From assembly GCF_027409185.1 (NCBI RefSeq), contig NC_084472.1, positions 89,668,427 to 89,732,426 on the forward strand: a stretch of DNA of 64,000 nucleotides, given 5' to 3'. This DNA comes from Cynocephalus volans (lineage: Eukaryota > Chordata > Mammalia > Dermoptera > Cynocephalidae). Position 1 is the stretch's first letter. Each line of letters opens with the position of its first letter. The notes below the pieces were generated by a model that was not told the origin of the DNA, did not search any database, and saw only the letters and a program-made list of their open reading frames with translations. Shown piece by piece: positions 56,573 to 64,000 of the stretch. The position numbers and the translations under genes were made by a program.

Positions 56573-59500
56573 GCTTTTCTCGGACAAATTGTTTTGATTT
56601 AGATATTAGGCAGCTTTCAAAATTTTATTTAAAACTTGAAGACCAGCAAATAATTCATGAAGAGAATTAGCCCAGATGCCTACATGGAGCCACCAGTTTA
56701 GGAGACAAGATATTTGCCTCTTCTGAGGCAGGCAGCCCAGAGGAGTAGAGCCCTCTGTAACTTACCTCCATGTAAGTTTTTGTCCAAAGGTGACATCTCT
56801 CCAAGCCAACCACACTTCAAGGAAGGCTCCACCATAGTTCATCCTCCCCTCTAGATTCCACAAAGGTTAGAACTGAATGAACACTGTGCTATCTCCAATA
56901 CAGTCAAGAACTTGTACATGTCAGGATGTAAAAACCAGAAAAATTAACATAACTCATAGTATATGATAGTTTTCTCTTGTCACTATTACGTATCACTCCA
57001 GGCCAACTAAAATTTCTTATGAGTTGACATTCAGCATTTTACATAAAATGACAAATAAAATTTTTTCTACATAAAATCTCAGAGTTGTTGCCACAAACAC
57101 TGGTAAACTGCCTCTATCTTCTAGTTCAGGTACTACTTTAGGGCTTATGTTACTTTAAAAGTTCTCAGAAGCCCTTGAAGAGCTAGCATGTTGAAATTCA
57201 AACTCAACCACTGGCAGCTATAGATCAGCTCTGTTCACTGAGATTTCTTCTCCAGATATGAGTGTCAAACGCACTTTATTACCCTAACGTGCTTGTCTGA
57301 CTACCAAGTTGGGTTGACAATCTTCATTAAAAACTCTGGCACCTTAATCTACCTCCCGAGTGACCACTGCCTGTCAGCGAGTAAGGCTTAAAGAAGCTTT
57401 AGGATACCAACAGCTTCAAGCTGCCTTAAAGGAAATTTTTTGTAGTTTGTGGCACAGGAGCCACAGGCACTGCATCATCCAAACAAGACTGTCCATAAAA
57501 CATTAATGGATTCTAACTTAACAGAGTTTGGTTATAAGAGACAGTAAATGTAAAGGAATAATGGACATCTGTTTTAAATGGCCATGCACAATAAATTCAA
57601 CTGATCTTAAAAACTAAATGTTCCTCTAAGGTTCTTGAGTAATAAATACCCAGAAATTACTAATATTCCTACAGTCTTGCTCTTTCCAGAAAAGTGAAAC
57701 TGGAAAGGGAGAAGGAGAAATCCCCAGTCATAATGACAAGACAACCTGATCTTTCCAGAGCTCCTCCCCTAAGCACACAACCATTTTCCACAACACAGCT
57801 ACATTAAAGCTGAAGATGTAGCAAGAATTAGACATTAAGCATGACACTGTGCCTACCAGTACACTTTCAGTTATCCCAAACTTCAACCAATAGCAAAGAG
57901 GTAGCTATGAAAACTCTACTTGTATGGTATAAATAGATACCTGTCCCTGCATTTGTCACATGTATCTCCCTCTTAAATGTCAAAAATTAAAAAACCCAGA
58001 GATTTCTGTTTAGTCAGGCTTCCTGCAATAATAATAAAAAGTACTGCCAAAATATGAATAACAGAAATAGGAAGAAAATATGTCAAAATGTTCATAACAG
58101 TGAGGGAAGTGTAATTTTTTTAAAAAGTCTTAAAAAGAAAACGGAGGTCCTTAATATGTTTACATTATTTTAAGAGGAAAAGGAGAGGCATAAGATGGGC
58201 TGCTTTTAAAGATTTTCTTTCTCTAGTCATAGAATTTAAGCTCATGGAAGATTTTAGTCTAATGCAGTCTTTTCACAAATAAGAAGTCACTCTCAGACTA
58301 AGAAGGGATTTTTCCAATAGAGCTAGAAAAAGAAAGAACGTCTCTCAAGACCCGGTGCTGTTTGTTTTCCACTATACCACACTGTGCTGTCTGGCTCCCA
58401 AACCGATGGGAAGCAACGGTTCCTTTAAAAGTTCCACCTTCCCAAGCCCACCAGCGCAGACCTTCAACCCAAACTTAAGTTTCAGCCAATCTAACCTGCC
58501 ACATCCACCTGAAAAAACAAAAACAAAAATAGAATCATCCAGAAATTTGGGGTTGATTTTTTTGTTTGTGTTAAGCCAATAACTGTTTTCATTGGGATGA
58601 TCACAGGTTAAGCTGTGAAATGTGTGTCAGAAACTGCGAGATTTAACCAGTTTCTCTCATGCTAATCAAAGGTCAATAAATGAAAGGAAGGGTATTGATA
58701 GTCGGGGTACTGTGGATCTTCCTGCACCAAGAAGAAGCTTAAAAGTCTTAACCAGGGCACTTGAAAGGCATTTTTGTAATGGTTATTCTTAATTAGGCTC
58801 CGTAACCTTGAAATTGAGTGGAGCGGGGAGGGGTTTGCAAGCCCTGACACACACACTGACTAGCTGGAGCGTTTGTCTCTAGATTCTAATCCACGTGTTC
58901 ATTCCAGTCATCCACCACCACTCTCTGTCGAGGCTGCAAGGTGACAGATATCCTTGCTTTCCTACTTCGAAAAATGCCAGTGCTCCTTAATCAATGACCC
59001 CATCACGGCGATGTGCAGCGGCTGTAGGTACTCCTCTGGAGACGCCGCGAGATTTACTCCTTGTGGCAACGGGCTTTTGATGCCGCCTCTGACCCTCCTG
59101 CGCGCGCTCGGCGCAGGGGCCACCATCACACCCAGGCACGAGTTCAGTCCGGCTCCACGCGCGGTCCGAGCGCGCCTCAAAAACCCTGCCTCCGGGCCGG
59201 GGAGACGCCCGTGGCCGAGAGACCGCCGTCACCGGCCCGGCAGGACTGCGTCCTCGCGTCTGAAGCTCGGCGTCCTGCTGCCCCGCCGGGTCCGTCCCGC
59301 GGCGCGCGTCACCCGGCCCCCGCCGTGCACCGGCCCCGCGCCCGCGCCGCCCGCGGGATGCGGCGGGCGGCCACCCCCGGCTGAGAGACAGGAAGCGGCG
59401 GCGGCTCCGGCGGCCTGAAGGCCTCCCGCTGCCGGGGGAAGCTGGGCCGCAGAGCACAGGCCGGAAAAGGGGAACGTCCCCGGGAGCCGAGGGGCGGTTC

Positions 59501-59626
59501 ACGCACCTCCGCTGCGGCCGCCGCCTCCCGGCTCGGCCCTTCGCGACCACCTCGGCCCGGTGCCTCCGCCAAGGCCAGGGCACCGCAGCAGAGACAGACG
59601 CGGCTCCGCGCGGCAGGCGCACTCAC

Positions 59627-59678
59627 CTCCTCCGCTGGCCGGGCCACTGCGCCGCCGGCTGTCACTGCAGCCCGCTCC
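59627..59678 (-). other. ACSL1: ACSL1 non-coding exon 1 (5' UTR), start approximate
   Basis: The downstream edge is a good donor, GGAGGAG|GTGAGTGCG (59620-59633). The transcription start is inferred about 25-30 nt downstream of the TATA-like box at 59702-59709. No coding sequence, in line with ACSL1 translation starting in exon 2. Confidence 0.7.
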
Positions 59679-59701
59679 GTGCCCTACGCCGGCTCCGGAT
59701 G

Positions 59702-59709
59702 TTATTTAA
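59702..59709 (-). promoter_or_regulatory. ACSL1: TATA-like box TTAAATAA
   Basis: Transcript-strand CCTTAAATAACATC, isolated AT-rich motif in CpG-island DNA, correctly placed before the predicted exon 1. Confidence 0.6.
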
Positions 59710-59788
59710 GGCGCCGCCACCGCCCGCCGGCGGAGCCCCCGCCGCGGCCGTTGCAGAGCCGGGCAGCTGTTAGTGCGCGTGCCGCGGG

Positions 59789-59822
59789 CCCCGCCCCTCA
59801 GGCCCGCCCCGCCCCGCCCCGC
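59789..59822 (-). promoter_or_regulatory. ACSL1: Cluster of Sp1-type GC boxes
   Basis: CCCCGCCCC at 59789-59797 and three or more overlapping CCCGCCCC units at 59803-59822, about 80-120 bp upstream of the TATA-like box on the minus strand. Confidence 0.7.
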
Positions 59823-60053
59823 CGCGCGCGCGCCTGGCCGGCAGGTGCGGGGACGGGACGAGCAAACGCCGCTGGAGTCTCTCCGACTGCCCTCGGCTTT
59901 CGTAACGATCTGAGGAAGAGCAGAGGGTTGATTGTGGTGCCTCAACCCCAAGCCCCACAGACCCTGGGGTCAGTTGGAGGTCAGGAGGCGCCCTCTCGCA
60001 TCTTCCACCCTCAACCGCGTAACCCGCCCCCCGCCCGACTTCTTGGCGGGCAA

Positions 60054-60066
60054 GGGGGGGGGGGGG
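60054..60066 (+). repeat. G13 homopolymer at island edge
   Basis: Thirteen Gs in a row, preceded by GGCGGGCAA and followed by TCCTGCTGGGAGGGG; could form G-quadruplexes. Confidence 0.9.
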
Positions 60067-60129
60067 TCCTGCTGGGAGGGGCCCCGGTGGCCAAAGAATT
60101 TTCCTTTCCGTTTGTCTTTGGAAGCGACA

Positions 60130-60584
60130 TGCGCAACCCATTTAAACCCGATTTCAACACGGTCCCACACGGGGTTTCGCCACAGTTCCTGGCCGGGAAG
60201 ACTCTTGTGTGGACTTCTGCAATGCCCTGGGCATGGAGCAACCGTGGACAAACGAGGCCCGCGTGGACAGAGCAGACAGCAGTCTAGACACTGCTCAAGA
60301 GCAACACTCGCCTGCAAAATTCTGCTCCGCTCAGCCTGGACTGTGCGGCCCGTGCGATGCCTGCTTGGGGGCTTCCAGAAGCCAATGCAACTGTTTTCGG
60401 GCTCGCATCCCGAATGTTACTTTTCCTCTTGAGACCTGTCAGCGTCCTCAACCTCTAATAACCGTAGTCTAGTTACAGTGGCGTCTGTTGTGCCCAGCAT
60501 TGGTTGGAAGACTGTTGTCTAGTACTGCTTTGAATTTGAGGGATTAGAGGAATTATTGTTAGAATAAACACCTCTGATAATGAC
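60130..60584. other. Upstream shore, no gene recognised
   Basis: CpG density falls off. Nothing recognised; a divergent promoter transcript is possible but not shown by sequence. Confidence 0.6.
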
Positions 60585-60785
60585 AGATACCGTTTACTAA
60601 GCTTGATGCCAGACTGGTATAAACATTTTACACATATTATCCTATTTAATCTTCATCATAGCCCTATGCGGTGAGTGTTGTTGTTATTCTCCTTTTACAG
60701 AAGAGGAAACTGAGGCACAGAGGGTAAATGCTAGGGAGGGCGATACTACACTTGAAATTGAGTCTGCCTCCAGAGCATGCGCATA
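60585..60785 (-). repeat. MIR SINE, near full length
   Basis: 'acatattatcctatttaatc', 'cttttacagaagaggaaact', 'gaggcacagagggtaaatgc' in reverse-orientation MIR order. Confidence 0.9.
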
Positions 60786-61236
60786 ACAGCCCCCCCATCC
60801 TTAGGCTTATGCCTCAGTGACACTGAACCTGTGTTCGCTGAAGGCCTCAAGCTAACAATGTCTTAAGGACTTTCCCTGGGTGTCTCTCACTTTTTCAGGG
60901 CACCCGAAGGTGTCAGCAGTGCATATTTCCACAGTGTGCTGGACACAGTGGTGCGGTGGTGTGAGAGCAACCCACACGCCAGCAGCCCCTACAGCACCTC
61001 TCCTAGATTTCTCTCTGGAGCTATATCTTCCAGATCTAGACTCTCCCATTTAAAAGAAAAAACGGACTCCATGTTCATTTTTATTGGTTTCCACTTGGCT
61101 AATCCTTGGTTTCTCTGTTCAGATCTCTTTCTCCCCACCCATAATTTCAACATTTTAGCTTCTCCTTTTTCCTCATACTTCTCCAACCAGTCCTTCAGCT
61201 CCAGTACCTCCTCAGGCACTTTCCAAGTTCTGTGGT

Positions 61237-62040
61237 ATATTAGTTTTTGAGGGTTGCGGTAACAAACTGGGTGGCTTCAACAACAAAAAATTATTATCTG
61301 ACAGTTTGGAGACTACAACTACCAAATTAAGGTGTTGGTGGAGACGGTTCCTTCTGAGGGCTGTAAGGGAAAGCCCTGCTCCAGGACTCTCTCTGGCATG
61401 TAGATAACTGTCTTCACACGGGGTCTCTTCACACCACCTCTCTATAGCAAATGTATCCAAATTCCCCCTATTAATAACATCAATCATATTGGATCAGGGC
61501 CTGTATTAGTCCATTCCTGATGCTTATAACAAAATACATGGAACTGGGTCATTTATAAAGAAAAACGAAATTTATTGCTTACAGTTTCTGAGGCTGGGAA
61601 GTCGAAAGTCTATCTCGTGGTGACGACAGTGACCCAGGGGTCTCACATTGTAAGATGGTGGAAGCAGAGAGGGCAGAGAGAAAGTGAGAGCAGTCTAACC
61701 CCCTCATTCATTCTCCTTTTAAAGCCCTCAGAACCACACCCCTGACCACCATTTTTAATCCCATTACTACTGCACAGTCCTACAATTTCATCACCTCTTC
61801 AAGGCTCCATCTGTCAATTACCATAATAGGATTTCCCACCCTCTTAATAGTCGCAGTGGGGGCCAAGTTTCTAATACATAAAACTTGGGGGACACAATTC
61901 AAGCTTCAGGAAGTTTGAGGGGATATAATTCAATCCATTACAGGGCCCGACCTAATGACCTCATTTTAACTTGATTACCTCCAAATAAAGTCACATTCTG
62001 AGGTAACTGAACATATGAATGGGGGGGGGGGGCGGGAGTC
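61237..62040 (+). mobile_element. MLT1-type LTR interrupted by a later LTR
   Basis: Left part 61237-61501 ('ggtatattagtttttgaggg', 'acaaactgggtggcttcaac', 'catattggatcagggcc') and right part 61948-62040 ('acctaatgacctcattttaa', 'aaataaagtcacattctgag', 'aacatatgaat') belong to one MLT1-like LTR of the ERVL-MaLR group. The inserted LTR occupies 61502-61942. A G12 run (62021-62032) sits where the LTR normally has a G-rich stretch. Confidence 0.85.
61497..61947 (+). mobile_element. Inserted MaLR-type (MST/MLT-like) solo LTR with 5-bp duplication
   Basis: LTR 61502-61942 (441 bp) starts TGTATTAGTCCATTC and ends CAATCCATTACA. GGGCC flanks at 61497-61501 and 61943-61947. Text such as 'actgggtcatttataaagaa' and 'aagtttctaatacataaaac' fits the group. 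Old retroviral-type LTR without coding sequence. Confidence 0.88.
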
Positions 62041-62184
62041 ACAATTCTACCCTTAACATGTGGACAGTTGTCTCTGGTTATATCACCTTATACCTTCCCC
62101 CACCAAGACATTTTTCTCTCAAACTAGGTGCCTCTGCCTGGGCTATAGCCCTTAATGCAGGTGATTTACAGCTTTTGGGTGGGA

Positions 62185-62345
62185 AATACACACAACCCAG
62201 AATCAGATCTGAGTTCCTACTCCTTCTGGTAGAAGCTGCTATGTGACATTGGGAAGCACTTTCCTTCCTGAGAACCTCAGTTTTCCTCTCTGGAAAAAGG
62301 GGGCTAGATTAAATAATCTCTCAGGTCCCCGTTCAGCACTAACAC
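62185..62345 (+). repeat. MIR SINE
   Basis: 'tgctatgtgacattgggaag', 'agaacctcagttttcctctc', 'taatctctcaggtccccgtt' match MIR core and 3' part. Confidence 0.7.
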
Positions 62346-62397
62346 TTAAAAAAAAACAAAACAAAATGAAACTTTCTCCTTAATCCTTTAAAAAAGT

Positions 62398-63037
62398 TTT
62401 ACGCAGCTACAGATAGGACTAACATACAATCCAGCAATCTCACTACTGGGTATATACCCAAAGGAATGGAAATCATCACGTCGAAGGGATACCTGCACTC
62501 CCATGTTCATTGCAGCACTACTTACAATAGCCAAGTTATGGAACCACCTAACTGTCCATCACCAGATGACTGGATAAGGAAAATGTGGAATATTTATACA
62601 GTGGAATACTACTCAGCCATAAAAAAAAAAAAAAATGAAATTCTGCCATTCAGAGCAGCATGGATGAGCTTAGAGAAAATTATGTTAAGTGAAATAAGAC
62701 GGGCACAGAAAGAGAAGTACCTCATGTCCTGACTCATAAGTGGGAGCTAAAAAATAAAGATACGAACAAACAAACAAACAATAAGCACAATAATACATCA
62801 AACTTTCAGAAGGAGAGAACAGAACTGAGGTTATTAGAGGGGGAAAGCAAGAAGGGAAGGAGGGTTAATGAGAAATTGGTTAATGTACGCAACTAATGAT
62901 TACATTTTGTAATGACAAATCTGCCAACTATCCTGATTTGATCATTACATATTGTACATAAATACTGATAATCAACTCTGTACCCCACAAATATGTATAA
63001 TCAAGTATCTTTCAATAAAATAAATAAATAATAAAAA
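62398..63037 (+). mobile_element. Relatively young L1 3' end (ORF2 tail and 3' UTR)
   Basis: 'atacaatccagcaatctcac', 'tactgggtatatacccaaag', 'tggaatactactcagccata', 'taagtgaaataagacgggca', 'actcataagtgggagctaaa' and a 3' UTR ending in an AATAAA-rich tail. Less diverged than the other L1 copies here. The short frame 62466-62732 is a remnant of ORF2. Confidence 0.88.
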
Positions 63038-63087
63038 TGCTATGCAGTTTATGGGGTTGTCCTGTGACCATCAGACAGACTTTGATG

Positions 63088-63200
63088 GGAGGCATATTGC
63101 ACAGTGGTTAAGAACACAGGCTTTGGGGCTGGGCAAATCTGTATTAAGCCCCATTTCATACTCTGTAAAACAGGAATAAGGACTACCATAGAAGGATGCC
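63088..63200 (+). repeat. MIR SINE with internal deletion
   Basis: 'tgcacagtggttaagaacac', 'aggctttggggctgggcaaa', 'ccatttcatactctgtaaaa' follow MIR head then core. Confidence 0.75.
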
Positions 63201-64000
63201 ATGGGACTGGCAGCCCATGCCCTCAGTCTTCTTATTAAATGCAAATTCCAGACTCCATAGTTGGGAGTTCCATTTTGTGACTTGGAGAGAGGTAAGAAAC
63301 CAATCTTAACCCTCTTTTCTACTTTCTTTTTTCCAAGCATCCCTCTAGCCAAGTGAACAAGAGCCAATAAGATGTCGTAGTGGAGCAAATTTCCTAATGG
63401 AATTTCATTTCAGTTGCTCTAGCCACACACACACCCCCGCCCCTTGCATTTTGGCTTGATTAAAATTTTGCAGCTAATTCTGGCTAGATCCAAATCTACA
63501 TGTGTCTAAAATTGATTGATCGATCTTCTAGAGACAATAAATGAGTCAAAGTCCTTTTTGGGACAAGCTGATCTGTGGGTTGACAATGGCCTTGTCTCAA
63601 AAGTTCCCACTTATGATTGCCAACTGCAAAATTGTGATTATTATTGATCTCTTCATCTATCACTTTTGAGAATGATCATCTGAAGTATAGCCACATCCAT
63701 TAGTAATGGTCAATTAATTCCAGACCTTGGTAACTGAATGGTTAAAGAAAGGGTTGGCTTCAGTGACTGAGCGTTTCTCGCTCAATCTGCTTTGAGGCTG
63801 TATCTATATTAGGCATATATCCATGTCCCCATGACATGTGATTCATGAATCCTCATGACTATGTCTCGTGAATCTTCATAAACCATCCCACCTCTTCTTA
63901 CTCCCCTGAAAGTTCTAGCATTGTATTTACACATAGTAGGTACTCTGTTGTTGTACTGGACACGTTTCTCTAGCTATTCACATGTGATCAATGGAGCCTG
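63201..64000. other. Right-hand flank, nothing recognised
   Basis: AT-rich non-coding sequence; no exon, RNA gene or nameable repeat seen. Confidence 0.6.

Larger units (their letters stand above)
39281..59626 (-). other. ACSL1: Intron 1 (20.3 kb)
   Basis: Contains a dimeric SINE (39531-39709), MIRs (40165, 43268, 46027, 54620, 55490), L1 pieces (46345, 49400, 51235, 56230), an L2 (46895-47400), a mariner-like MITE (49948), a SINE (51142), a Tigger-like palindrome (52934) and a U2 retrocopy (53631). 41850-43260, 43810-45640, 47410-49390 and 56580-58980 show no element I can name; alternative ACSL1 first exons known in other mammals could lie here but I could not identify one. Confidence 0.7.
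58990..60130. promoter_or_regulatory. ACSL1: CpG island over ACSL1 exon 1
   Basis: About 1.1 kb of very GC- and CpG-rich sequence in an otherwise AT-rich window, spanning exon 1 and its flanks. Typical of a broadly expressed promoter. The many long open frames on both strands here (e.g. 58987-59622, 59679-60287) are the usual consequence of few stop codons in GC-rich DNA. Confidence 0.92.

Noticed and set aside
58954..60472. Many long open frames on both strands in the CpG island (up to 211 codons)
   Set aside because: High GC content removes stop codons; the translations are Arg/Pro/Ala-rich with no domain, and the region is the ACSL1 promoter and non-coding first exon.
62466..62732. 88-codon open frame
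   Set aside because: It is the broken tail of L1 ORF2 within the L1 3' end.
1..64000. CRISPR arrays, operons, phage or plasmid features
   Set aside because: The sequence is mammalian nuclear DNA with spliced exons and mammalian repeats; no regularly spaced direct-repeat array or prokaryotic gene was seen.

Overview
The window is vertebrate (mammalian) nuclear DNA dominated by one gene on the minus strand: ACSL1, the long-chain acyl-CoA synthetase 1 gene. All coding exons are present. Joining 20 coding exons with GT-AG introns gives 2,097 bp, i.e. 698 codons plus stop, the usual ACSL1 length. The 3' end lies near position 800, the stop codon at 2333-2335, the start codon at 39246-39248, and the non-coding first exon at about 59627-59678 inside a CpG island with a TATA-like box and Sp1-type GC boxes. 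A pair of alternative 78-bp exons (F-gate and Y-gate) sits at 13555-13780, separated by only 70 bp.

Layout by plus coordinate: 1-790, flank beyond the poly(A) site; 800-2473, last exon with a 1.5 kb 3' UTR; 2828-27671, exons 20 to 3 in compact introns; 27672-39053, intron 2 (11.4 kb) with an exact 399-bp tandem duplication; 39054-39280, exon 2 with the start codon; 39281-59626, intron 1 (20.3 kb), with ancient repeats and a truncated U2 snRNA retrocopy; about 58990-60130, CpG island and promoter; 60130-64000, upstream flank with a nested pair of MaLR-type LTRs and a younger L1 3' end.

Organism: no Alu, B1, carnivore or ruminant SINE is seen. The young SINEs are tRNA-Ile-derived monomers plus one dimer with the shared tRNA-like head and A-rich tail. 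This fits the CYN family known from colugos (Dermoptera), so a colugo is my best guess. That rests on remembered family features, not a search. MIR, L2, MER5-like, Tigger-like, L1M and MaLR relics are shared by placental mammals.

I see no second protein-coding gene and no undescribed multi-gene system. The observations most worth checking are the gate-exon pair with its tiny intron and UGCU cluster, the perfect 399-bp duplication (recent event or assembly artefact), the SINE whose target-site duplication reaches into the exon 6 splice donor, the tailless U2 insertion with a perfect 16-bp duplication, and the two ~80-bp mariner-like palindromic elements.
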